Assembly: GCA_902778725.1 (NCBI GenBank)
Contig: CACYYS010000009.1
Location: 1 to 41,711 of the forward strand
Source of the DNA: an uncultured Ruminococcus sp.
GTDB taxonomy: Bacteria; Bacillota; Clostridia; Oscillospirales; CAG-272
Direction: 5' to 3'
DNA length: 41,711 nucleotides
Both the position numbers and the translations under genes were made by a program. This document shows positions 24,617 to 32,037 of this stretch, piece by piece; position 1 is the first letter of the stretch, and every line of letters begins with the position of its first letter. The notes beneath the pieces are model-generated. The model searched no databases. It was not told the origin of the DNA and was given only the letters and a program-made list of their open reading frames with translations.

Positions 24617-25405
24617 ATGAACATTCTCGTCTGTATCAAACAGGTGCCTGCATCCAACAAGGTGGAAGTTGACCCTGTTACCGGTGTGATGAAGCGCGAC
24701 GGCGCCGCATCCAAAATGAATCCCTATGATCTATTCGCGCTTGAATCCGCGTTCCGTGTCCGGGAAAAACTCGGAGGAAAGGTCACGGTCCTCACGATGG
24801 GGCCGAACCAGGCCGCCGGCGTGATCCGTGAAGCGTACGCGATGGGAGCGGATGAGGGTTATGTTCTCTCCGACCGGAAGTTTGCGGGCGCGGACGTGCT
24901 TGCCACCGCCTACACGATCTCCCAGGGCATCAAAAAGATCGGGACCTTTGATATCATTTTCTGCGGGAAGCAGACGACCGACGGCGATACCGCGCAGGTC
25001 GGGCCGGAGGTCAGCGAACGTCTGAACCTCCCCTCGATCGCCAACGTGTTCGAGATCGACGACGTCGAAGCGGGTTCGATCACCGTTAAGATGGATATGG
25101 GCGACAGCATCCAGACCGCCAAGATCAAATTCCCCTGCCTGATTTGCGTGGACAAGGATATTTACACCCCCCGCCTTCCTTCCTATAAACGCGCCAAAGC
25201 CACGGCGGAGCAGGAGGTCACCATCCTTTCCTTCCAGGATTTTGAAGATCAGGACGAAAAGCATTACGGCCTTTCCGGCTCTCCCACTCAGGTCAAGAAG
25301 GTCTTCCCGCCCGCCGGCCGCGCGGACGCGGAACGCCTCACCGGCAGCTCAGGCGAGCTGACCGCCCGTCTCTACGATAAGCTCAAAGAGCTGAAGTTTA
25401 TTTAA
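24617..25405 (+). CDS. etfB: Electron transfer flavoprotein beta subunit
   Basis: A 262-residue EtfB. It opens with MNILVCIKQVPASNKVEVDP, the typical start. AYAMGADEGYVLSDRKFAGADVLATA and IIFCGKQTTDGDTAQVGPEV are the conserved nucleotide-site blocks. In bifurcating Etf proteins this subunit carries the beta-FAD and docks NADH; the DGDTAQVGP loop lies at that site. The start is ATG 24617 (AAGG at 24603-24606); the long upstream in-frame extension includes non-coding DNA and is rejected. It is the first gene of the promoter-driven operon with etfA and an FAD dehydrogenase, an order matching lctB-lctC-lctD of Acetobacterium woodii. Confidence 0.95.
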   Translation: MNILVCIKQVPASNKVEVDPVTGVMKRDGAASKMNPYDLFALESAFRVREKLGGKVTVLTMGPNQAAGVIREAYAMGADEGYVLSDRKFAGADVLATAYTISQGIKKIGTFDIIFCGKQTTDGDTAQVGPEVSERLNLPSIANVFEIDDVEAGSITVKMDMGDSIQTAKIKFPCLICVDKDIYTPRLPSYKRAKATAEQEVTILSFQDFEDQDEKHYGLSGSPTQVKKVFPPAGRADAERLTGSSGELTARLYDKLKELKFI

Positions 25406-25419
25406 GGGAGGACAGAGTC

Positions 25420-26619
25420 ATGGGAAAACTCATCGTACATAACGATAAGATCGCCGATAAACACGAATTTGCGAAAAAATGCCCCTTCTCCGCGATGGAG
25501 GTGGGAGCGGACGGAAATCTGACGATCAATTCCGCCTGTAAAATGTGCCGGGTCTGCGTCCGCGCTTCGAAAAACGGGGAAGTGGAATTTGTAGAGGACG
25601 AAAACAAGGTCCTCCTCGACAAGAGCCTCTGGAAGGGAATCTGCGTTTACGTGGATCACGTGGAAGGCAAGATCCACCCCGTTACTTACGAACTGATCGG
25701 AAAAGCGAAAGAACTGGCCGATAAGATCAGCCAGCCCGTTTACGCGCTCTTCATCGGCTGCGGGATCACGGAAGAAGCGAAAGAGCTTCTCCACTATCCG
25801 GTGGACGAGGTCATCGTATACGATATGCCGGAGCTGAAGGACTTCCGTGTGGAGCCCTATACGGCGGTGTTTGAGGCGTTCGTGAAGGAGCGCCGTCCCG
25901 GCTCGATCCTCGTCGGCGCCACCACGGTCGGACGGCAGCTCGCGCCCCGTATCGCCGCCAGGATGAAGACCGGCCTGACCGCTGACTGCACGGTGCTGGA
26001 TATGGAGCCGAACAGCGACCTTTCCCAGATCCGTCCGGCGTTCGGCGGCAACATCATGGCGAATATCTACACGCCCAACCACCGTCCGCAGATGGCGACC
26101 GTCCGGTATAAGATCATGGAAGCCGCCAAGCGTTCCGAAGAGACGCACGGCAAGCTCACCGAAAAGAAGCTGCCCGCCGATAAACTGAAATCCGGTATCG
26201 AGATCCTCGCGGTCGAGAAAAAACCGAAGGTCAAGATGATCGAGCAGGCGGACATCATCGTTGCGGTCGGCCGCGGTCTCAAGCGTAAGGAAGATCTGGA
26301 TCTGATCCAAAAATTTGCCGATTCGATCGGCGCGGAGCTGGCGGGTACCAGACCGCTGGTCGAAGCCGGCTGGATCGACGGCAAACGCCAGATCGGACTT
26401 TCCGGCAGAACGGTCAGACCCAAACTGATCGTCTGTCTCGGGATCTCCGGCTCGGTCCAGTTCGCAGCCGGGATGAACGGCGCGGACAACATCATCGCCG
26501 TCAATACCGATCCTGAGGCCCCCATCTTCAACATCGCGCATATTGCCGTGGTAGGAGATCTCTATGAGATCCTGCCGGCTCTCACCGATATGATCAAGAA
26601 CGGAAAGGCGGCAAACTGA
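25420..26619 (+). CDS. etfA: Electron transfer flavoprotein alpha subunit with N-terminal single-cluster ferredoxin domain
   Basis: A 399-residue EtfA. The C-terminal domain binds alpha-FAD: GTRPLVEAGWIDGKRQIGLSG is split here into the motifs TRPLVEAGW and QIGLSGRTVRPKL, followed by GISGSVQFAAGM and AVNTDPEAPIFNIA. The middle domain has the ATTVGRQLAPRIAARMKTGLTADC block. About 60 extra N-terminal residues form a ferredoxin-like module with only four cysteines: Cys21 (followed by Pro), Cys40, Cys43 and Cys46. In a two-cluster ferredoxin these are exactly the ligands of one cluster, and those of the other are gone. GGGAGGACAGAGTC precedes ATG 25420. It is coupled with etfB (14 bases) and the dehydrogenase (1 base). 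Confidence 0.95.
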   Translation: MGKLIVHNDKIADKHEFAKKCPFSAMEVGADGNLTINSACKMCRVCVRASKNGEVEFVEDENKVLLDKSLWKGICVYVDHVEGKIHPVTYELIGKAKELADKISQPVYALFIGCGITEEAKELLHYPVDEVIVYDMPELKDFRVEPYTAVFEAFVKERRPGSILVGATTVGRQLAPRIAARMKTGLTADCTVLDMEPNSDLSQIRPAFGGNIMANIYTPNHRPQMATVRYKIMEAAKRSEETHGKLTEKKLPADKLKSGIEILAVEKKPKVKMIEQADIIVAVGRGLKRKEDLDLIQKFADSIGAELAGTRPLVEAGWIDGKRQIGLSGRTVRPKLIVCLGISGSVQFAAGMNGADNIIAVNTDPEAPIFNIAHIAVVGDLYEILPALTDMIKNGKAAN

Positions 26620-26620
26620 A

Positions 26621-28018
26621 ATGTATAACAAAATCACCCAAACCGATATTGACGCGCTCCGTGCGCTTCTTACCGATCCGGAACGCGTCTTTTCCGGCGG
26701 CGACATCGCGGAAGAATACTCCCACGACGAGCTGGCTTCCACCAAGGTCATGCCGGACGTCGTCTGCAAATGTATGAGTGCGGCGGAGGTCTCCGCTGTG
26801 ATGAAGTACGCAAACGAGCACAAGATCCCCGTAACGCCGCGCGGCGCGGGAACCGGGCTGGTCGGGGCCGCCGTTCCCGTCAACGCCGGGATCGTGATCG
26901 ATGTTTCGGGGATGGATAAGATCCTCGAGCTTGATCCCGACAATATGACCGTTACCGTGGAGCCCGGCGTCCTTCTGATGACCCTCGGCGCCTACTGCAC
27001 CGAAAACGGCTTTTTCTACCCGCCGGACCCCGGCGAGAAGACCGCGACCATCGGCGGAAACATCAGTACGAACGCCGGAGGGATGCGCGCCGTCAAGTAC
27101 GGCGTGACCCGCGACTACGTCCGCGGGCTTGAAGTCGTTCTTCCGAACGGCGATATCATCAACGTCGGCGGCAAGGTCGTTAAAAACAGCTCCGGTTACG
27201 ATCTGAAGGATCTCTTTATCGGATCGGAAGGCACGCTCGGTATCATCACCAAAGCCGTGCTGCGCATCATCATGCAGCCGAAGTTCGATATCAGCCTCCT
27301 CGTTCCGTTCCCCTCGCTCTCCGACGCGATCAACGCAGTCCCCGCCATCGTCCGTTCGGACTCGCAGCCTACCGCCGTTGAGTTCATGCAGGGGCAGGTC
27401 ATCAGCGACGCTGAGGATTATCTCGGCTGCCGGTTCCCGAGCTCCAGCAATTCCGCGTATCTCCTGCTGAAGTTTGACAGCATGAGTCGGGAGGAGCTTG
27501 ACCGTCAGTATAAGAGCGCGGCGGAACTTTGCCTCTCCCTTGGCGCGGAGGACGTCTATCTGCTCGATACCGAGGAGCGCAATGAGAGCGTCTGGAAGCC
27601 GAGAGGCGCGTTCCTTGAAGCGATCAAGAATTCCACGACCGAGATGGACGAAGTCGACGTGGTCGTACCGCGCGATAGCATCAACAAGATGGTCTCCGAC
27701 CTGATGGAGATCTCCAAGACCTCCGGCGCCCGCATCAAATACTTCGGTCACGCCGGCGACGGCAACCTCCACATCTACATCCTGCGCGACGAGCTCGGCG
27801 AGGCCGAGTGGCACAAGGCGTGCGAGGACGCGATGGAGCTGATGTATACCGAGGCGTTCAAGCTTGGCGGACAGGTCTCCGGCGAGCACGGCATCGGCCT
27901 TGTCAAACGCCCCTACCTCTTCCAGTCCCTCTCGCCCGAGGTCCTCGGGCTGATGCGCGGGATCAAGGCGGCGTTCGATCCGAACAACATTCTCAATCCC
28001 GGCAAGGTCTGCCAGTAA
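26621..28018 (+). CDS. FAD-linked 2-hydroxyacid dehydrogenase (GlcD/LctD-like)
   Basis: A 465-residue flavoprotein of the vanillyl-alcohol-oxidase/GlcD family. The FAD-binding (PCMH) domain has PVTPRGAGTGLVGAAVPVNA, PPDPGEKTATIGGNISTNAGG and GSEGTLGIITKAVLRI; the C-terminal cap has FGHAGDGNLHI and GEHGIGL, whose histidines belong to the active site. Together with EtfB and EtfA it would form an LctBCD-type complex that oxidises lactate with NAD+ while consuming reduced ferredoxin (electron confurcation). Lactate as substrate is inferred; glycolate or another 2-hydroxyacid is possible. No lactate permease or racemase is in the window. ATG 26621 follows the etfA stop by 1 base. A terminator follows. 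Confidence 0.93.
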   Translation: MYNKITQTDIDALRALLTDPERVFSGGDIAEEYSHDELASTKVMPDVVCKCMSAAEVSAVMKYANEHKIPVTPRGAGTGLVGAAVPVNAGIVIDVSGMDKILELDPDNMTVTVEPGVLLMTLGAYCTENGFFYPPDPGEKTATIGGNISTNAGGMRAVKYGVTRDYVRGLEVVLPNGDIINVGGKVVKNSSGYDLKDLFIGSEGTLGIITKAVLRIIMQPKFDISLLVPFPSLSDAINAVPAIVRSDSQPTAVEFMQGQVISDAEDYLGCRFPSSSNSAYLLLKFDSMSREELDRQYKSAAELCLSLGAEDVYLLDTEERNESVWKPRGAFLEAIKNSTTEMDEVDVVVPRDSINKMVSDLMEISKTSGARIKYFGHAGDGNLHIYILRDELGEAEWHKACEDAMELMYTEAFKLGGQVSGEHGIGLVKRPYLFQSLSPEVLGLMRGIKAAFDPNNILNPGKVCQ

Positions 28019-28031
28019 ACCTGTAAAATGG

Positions 28032-28067
28032 AAAAAGAGCCGTGAGAATAAACTCACGGCTCTTTTT
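28032..28067. terminator. Bidirectional intrinsic terminator
   Basis: A 15-bp stem AAAAAGAGCCGTGAG (28032-28046) / CTCACGGCTCTTTTT (28053-28067) with a 6-base loop. It serves the etf operon on plus and the VanY-like gene on minus. Confidence 0.95.
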
Positions 28068-28069
28068 GT

Positions 28070-29464
28070 TTAGTGTTCGGAAAGATAGGCGATATACTCT
28101 TCCAGGCACATCCCTTTTGTGTAGATATGATAGGCGTGATAGCGGCCGACGTAGCGGAAATGCCACGGCTCAAAGGAATAGCCGGTTACGCTCTCCTTGC
28201 CCTCCGGATACCGGAGGATGAAGCCGAACTTCCAGCAGTTGTCCCGCAGCCAGACGAAGGTGTCCGAGGAGGCGAAGTCGATCAATTCATAGCTTGTCCG
28301 ACCCGAGAGATCGTCCATATCCACGCAGAGGCCGGTCTGGTATTCCGCTTCGCCGGGGGGAGCGGCGAGGGAGGGGATGTCGGCCGTTCGCGTTTTGTAA
28401 TACTCGTGAAAATAGCTTTGATCGTAGTAGCCGAGGAATCCGTTGCGGACTTTCAGCCCCTCGATGCCGTTTGCCTCCGCCTCGAGGAAAAGGGCGGTCA
28501 GCGCGCGCGCGGGGACGGCGCGGAGCTGTTTTGTATTGTAGAGGCAGTGATCCGCGGGGAGATCGACGAGATCGGTCGGACGGGAGTCGGCGGACAGGGT
28601 ATGTTCCCGGTTGACAAGATCGAGATAGGCGTCGCGCGCGTCGAGGGGGTCCATCGCGTCTTCGTAGTCGGTGAGCGGGGCTTTGAAGATCAGGTTGTCA
28701 AGTCCCGGGATATCGTCGGTGGCAAAGATCGGAGGGATCGGCGCGGTAGGCTGGACGAAAAAGGCGATCTCGTCATAGACGGGGCGCTTGGGCGTGCTGG
28801 CGCTCAGCTTGTCCCGCGTAACGGTAAGCAGGCGTTCCGCTTCGTCATACTCGGCGGAGAGACCGCCGATGTTGTCGTTGATATAATCGAGCGGGATCCT
28901 TACGCCGCCGGCGGAGGCGAGCGCGGCGGCAGACATGGAGACGTCCTCGCCGTTGATCTGTGAAATAACGGATCCGTAACGGAAGCGGAGCGTCTGGACG
29001 GCGCCGGAGGCGGCGGTAAAGGAATAGGTCACGCTCTCGCTGTCGGAAACGGAAGAAAAGCCGCATAGCGAGGCGACCGGAGCAAAATCAAGATAGAGTA
29101 CGCCGTTCTGATAAACCTCTGCGAGAGGGAGATCGAAGGGGTCGGTCCCTTCGATCCGGACGCGGACGGTCGTTTTTTTTGCGCTCCCGTCTCCTTTCAT
29201 CAAAAAGGAAACGCTGAGGAAGGCAAAAAGCAGAAAAACCAAAAGGGTGAGGAAGAAAAACGCGGTTGTCAAACGCAAAAGGCGCTTTCTCTCAGCGCGG
29301 CGCTGCTGCTTGAACGCGAAAGCGGCGACCGCCTCCGAGGAACGGTTTTTTTGCTTCTTTTTCAGGCGGGATCCGCCGGAAGGGGGAGCCATACGCAGGG
29401 CCGGCCGCGGAGAGAGACCGCTTTTTTGCGGGCTGATTTCGACGTTTCGGTCGGTTTTCTTCAT
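28070..29464 (-). CDS. VanY-family (M15B) D-Ala-D-Ala carboxypeptidase-like protein, zinc ligand altered
   Basis: A 464-residue membrane-anchored protein. A basic, Pro/Lys-rich cytoplasmic region (about 1-60) is followed by one transmembrane helix (about 62-88), a beta-rich stalk domain of the copper-amine-oxidase-N type (about 100-220), a linker, and a C-terminal VanY domain. The domain has FGFILRYPEGKESVTGYSFE (short blocks FGFILRYP and GYSFE) and EPWHFRYVG with catalytic Glu432 and zinc ligand His435; the Asp ligand is Asp382. The first ligand, normally His in SxHxxGxAxD, reads AEYQTGLCVD, with Tyr375. The enzyme may be inactive, use another metal geometry, or belong to a clade that tolerates Tyr. 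It overlaps mnmM by 4 bases at the end of the minus-strand operon. Confidence 0.88.
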   Translation of the reverse strand: MKKTDRNVEISPQKSGLSPRPALRMAPPSGGSRLKKKQKNRSSEAVAAFAFKQQRRAERKRLLRLTTAFFFLTLLVFLLFAFLSVSFLMKGDGSAKKTTVRVRIEGTDPFDLPLAEVYQNGVLYLDFAPVASLCGFSSVSDSESVTYSFTAASGAVQTLRFRYGSVISQINGEDVSMSAAALASAGGVRIPLDYINDNIGGLSAEYDEAERLLTVTRDKLSASTPKRPVYDEIAFFVQPTAPIPPIFATDDIPGLDNLIFKAPLTDYEDAMDPLDARDAYLDLVNREHTLSADSRPTDLVDLPADHCLYNTKQLRAVPARALTALFLEAEANGIEGLKVRNGFLGYYDQSYFHEYYKTRTADIPSLAAPPGEAEYQTGLCVDMDDLSGRTSYELIDFASSDTFVWLRDNCWKFGFILRYPEGKESVTGYSFEPWHFRYVGRYHAYHIYTKGMCLEEYIAYLSEH

Positions 29465-30027
29465 GAAAGCTCTTCTTTCTTTTCCGTGATCATGAAGTAG
29501 GGGGAGGTCGGAGAGTTGAGGATCTGGAAGCGAGAAACGCAGTAGACGCGGCGGTCAAGTCCGCTCAGATATTGCGCGATCTCTTCACCTTCCGCCTTTC
29601 CTTCCTCGTGCCCGGGGTAAACGGCGATCAGAAGGATCCCGTCCTGAGAGAGGCGGGAAACGGCAAACCGGACGGCGGGAAGGGTCGTCTCCCGTTTTGT
29701 CGTGATGGTTTTGTTGCCCGAGCCGGGGAGCCATCCGAGATTGAAAACACCGGCGTTGAACTCAGCGGGAATGTACTTTTGCGCGTTGCTGTGAGAGTCC
29801 AGGATCAGAGTGCAGCGGTCGATCAGATTGTGCTCGGTAAGCCGGGCCTCGGTGGAGAGGTAGGCGCTTTTCTGGATATCGAAAGCATAAACGTGCCCCG
29901 AGTCTCCCACTCTCCGGCACAGAAATTCGGTATCGTGCCCGTTGCCCATCGTGAAGTCGACGGCGATCCCTCCTTCCCGCAGGTGACGCTCAATAAAAAA
30001 TTTCTGAAGATTGAGAAGATCGACCAT
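29461..30027 (-). CDS. mnmM: MnmM/YtqB-like class I SAM methyltransferase
   Basis: A 188-residue Rossmann methyltransferase. Motif I is VDFTMGNGHDTEFLC (SAM-binding), motif II DIQKSAYL, and the family-specific FNLGWLPGSGNKTITT corresponds to the 'NLGYLPGGDK' loop of YtqB. In Bacillus, YtqB (MnmM) methylates nm5s2U34 of certain tRNAs to mnm5s2U, a wobble modification important for tRNA-Gln, -Lys and -Glu. The function is inferred from family motifs. ATG 30027 has AAAGGATG upstream. It sits 25 bases after the amidase-domain gene and overlaps the VanY-like gene (ATGA). Confidence 0.85.
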   Translation of the reverse strand: MVDLLNLQKFFIERHLREGGIAVDFTMGNGHDTEFLCRRVGDSGHVYAFDIQKSAYLSTEARLTEHNLIDRCTLILDSHSNAQKYIPAEFNAGVFNLGWLPGSGNKTITTKRETTLPAVRFAVSRLSQDGILLIAVYPGHEEGKAEGEEIAQYLSGLDRRVYCVSRFQILNSPTSPYFMITEKKEELS

Positions 30028-30052
30028 CGTTTACATCCTTTCGGGTCAGAGT

Positions 30053-30595
30053 TCAGAGAATAAGGGAAGTGCCTGCGTAAAGGGGAGGGAAGCAGTCCGC
30101 CTTTCCCGTTTCGTCGGTCCGGAAACCGAGGATGCGGAGAAACCGGACGGAATCGAACCGGTAGGAGGAGAGCGGGCGCTCGCGGACGTCCAGCGTGTGA
30201 GCGGCAAGGTAGAGCTCGCGCCCCTCGCGACGCTCGACGAGCAGGCTGTGTGTCATCGCACCGTCCGATCCGATCTGCACGACGTCGCCGGGGGAAAGGG
30301 AGGAGAGCTCGCTCTCCTCGGCAAAGGGACCGGTCTCGCGATTGGAAACGAGGAAGCGGAAGAGATATTCGACCCCGGTCCACGCGGCGGTGCGGTTGTC
30401 AGAGCTGACGTAATACCAGCCGAAGGTATCGGTGAAATACATCGTACAGCATCCGGCAAAAAGGCATTGGGAGACAAAATTCGTGCAATCGCCGCCGAGG
30501 TCGGAAAAATCGGCAAAAAGCGGGTTGCGGGCATACGCCCATTTCTGCGCGTAAGAGACGGCGCGGTCGCGGCGGTAGGATTTTGTTTTCAGCAA
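30053..30595 (-). CDS. Amidase-domain protein (Amidase_6/CHAP-like)
   Basis: A protein of about 180 residues with a single NlpC/CHAP-like domain of the Amidase_6 type: AVSYAQKWAYARNP, then GGDCTNFVSQCLFAGC (the Cys in DCTNFVSQ is the expected nucleophile), GDVVQIGSDGAMTHSLLV (the His is the expected partner) and an ELYLAAHT block. No signal peptide is seen, so export or a forespore/cytosolic role is unclear; many spore-former relatives are annotated only as putative amidases. I choose TTG 30595 because GAGGTGAT lies about 6 bases upstream; GTG 30604 would start within that site. The ribosome binding site sits inside a terminator-like hairpin after glyS. Confidence 0.82.
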   Translation of the reverse strand: MLKTKSYRRDRAVSYAQKWAYARNPLFADFSDLGGDCTNFVSQCLFAGCCTMYFTDTFGWYYVSSDNRTAAWTGVEYLFRFLVSNRETGPFAEESELSSLSPGDVVQIGSDGAMTHSLLVERREGRELYLAAHTLDVRERPLSSYRFDSVRFLRILGFRTDETGKADCFPPLYAGTSLIL

Positions 30596-30634
30596 AAAGA
30601 TCACCTCAACGGCAGGATATGCCGTTGAAGTGAT
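30594..30634 (-). terminator. Terminator/attenuator hairpin containing the next gene's ribosome binding site
   Basis: On the minus strand ATCACTTCAACGGCA (30634-30620) pairs with TGCCGTTGAGGTGAT (30614-30600) through 15 bp with one wobble and a 5-base loop, followed by CTTTTT. The 3' arm contains GAGGTGAT, the ribosome binding site for the amidase gene, and its TTG start is in the T-tract. It follows the glyS stop by 9 bases. Confidence 0.85.
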
Positions 30635-30643
30635 TTTGCGCTG

Positions 30644-32026
30644 TCAAAAGACGATCTTTTGCGCGATGTAGTCCCGGAGCGAGTCGATCGGGATGCGTAC
30701 CTGCTCCATCGTGTCACGCTCGCGCACGGTGACGCAGCCGTCGTTTTCGGAGTCAAAGTCGTAGGTCACGCAGAAGGGCGTGCCGATCTCGTCGGCGCGG
30801 CGATAGCGCTTGCCGATCGAGCCGGTCTCGTCGTACTCCACCATAAAGGATTTGGAGAGCTCGTCGCGGATCTCCATCGCTTTTTCTCCGAGTTTTTTGG
30901 AAAGGGGAAGGATCGACGCTTTGATGGGGGCCATGGCGGGAGAAAGATGCAGCACGACGCGCACGTCGTTCTTTTCCGGATCGACGACCTCCTCGTCGTA
31001 CGCCTCACAGAGCAGAGCGAGGACGGTACGGTCGAGCCCGTAGGTGCTTTCCACGATATAAGGGACAAAACGTTCGTTGGTAACGGGGTCCAGATACTCC
31101 AGCCTTTGTCCGCTGTATTCCTGATGACGGCTGAGATCAAAGTCGGTGCGGTCATGGGTGCCGTTGATCTCGCCCCAGCCGAGCGTGGGGAAGAGGAACT
31201 CGATATCACAGGCGGCTTTGGCGTAATGCGCGAGTTTTTCGTGATCGTGATAGCGGAGATTCTCCTCCGGCAGACCGAGATCCATGAAAAACCGTTTGCC
31301 GAACTCCTTGAAGTACCGGTAAAACTCCAGATCGTCGCCGGGCTTGCAGAAGGTCTGGAACTCCATCTGCTCGAACTCGATGGTCCGGAAGGTGAAGTTT
31401 CCGGGGGTGATCTCGTTGCGGAAAGCTTTGCCGATCTGCCCGATGGAGAAGGGGATCTTGGTACGCATGGCGCGCAGGACGTTCGGATAGTTGACGTATT
31501 CGCCCTGCGCGTTTTCCGGGCGCAGATAGATCACGCTCTTTGCGTCGTTGGTCACGCCGCGGAAGGTCTGGAACATCAGGTTGAACTCACGGATATCGGT
31601 GAAATTATGCTTGCCGCAGTTGGGGCAGGGGATGTGATGCTCTTTGATATAAGCGAACATCTCTTCCTTCGTCATCCCGTCGGCGTGGGCGTCGGGGGCG
31701 AAATCGTCGATCAGATTGTCCGCGCGGAAGCGCATTTTGCATTCTTTGCAGTCGAGCAGCGGGTCGGCAAAGCTGGCGACGTGGCCGCTCGCCTCCCAGA
31801 CGCGGGGGTTCATCAGGATGTCGGCGTCCACTTCAAAGCTGTTGCGCCTCTCCTGGATAAAGCGCTTGCGCCAGGCGTCTTTCACGTTGTTTTTGAGTCT
31901 GGTGCCGAGAGGACCGTAGTCCCAGGTATTGGCGAGTCCGCCGTAGATCTCGGAACCGGGGAAGATGAAGCCGCGGTTTTTACAAAGATTGACGATCTGT
32001 TCAAGCGTTTTTTCGGTGTTTTTCAT
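30644..32026 (-). CDS. glyS: Glycyl-tRNA synthetase (dimeric class II type)
   Basis: Charges tRNA-Gly; 460 residues, the single-chain alpha2 type rather than the alpha2beta2 form. GFIFPGSEIYGGLANTWDYG is the N-terminal hallmark; zinc-like cysteine pairs are CKECKMRF and CPNCGK; motif 2 region YLRPENAQGEYVNYPNV; RNEITPGNFTFRTIEFEQME is seen as RNEITP and REFEQ-like blocks; motif 3 region ESTYGLDRTVLALL; the anticodon-binding domain is C-terminal. ATG 32026 has GGAG at proper spacing; ATG 32038 (sharing TAATG with the LCP stop) is an alternative. There is no room for a T-box leader upstream, unlike many Firmicutes glyS genes. Confidence 0.97.
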   Translation of the reverse strand: MKNTEKTLEQIVNLCKNRGFIFPGSEIYGGLANTWDYGPLGTRLKNNVKDAWRKRFIQERRNSFEVDADILMNPRVWEASGHVASFADPLLDCKECKMRFRADNLIDDFAPDAHADGMTKEEMFAYIKEHHIPCPNCGKHNFTDIREFNLMFQTFRGVTNDAKSVIYLRPENAQGEYVNYPNVLRAMRTKIPFSIGQIGKAFRNEITPGNFTFRTIEFEQMEFQTFCKPGDDLEFYRYFKEFGKRFFMDLGLPEENLRYHDHEKLAHYAKAACDIEFLFPTLGWGEINGTHDRTDFDLSRHQEYSGQRLEYLDPVTNERFVPYIVESTYGLDRTVLALLCEAYDEEVVDPEKNDVRVVLHLSPAMAPIKASILPLSKKLGEKAMEIRDELSKSFMVEYDETGSIGKRYRRADEIGTPFCVTYDFDSENDGCVTVRERDTMEQVRIPIDSLRDYIAQKIVF

Positions 32027-32037
32027 TTTGGTCTCCA

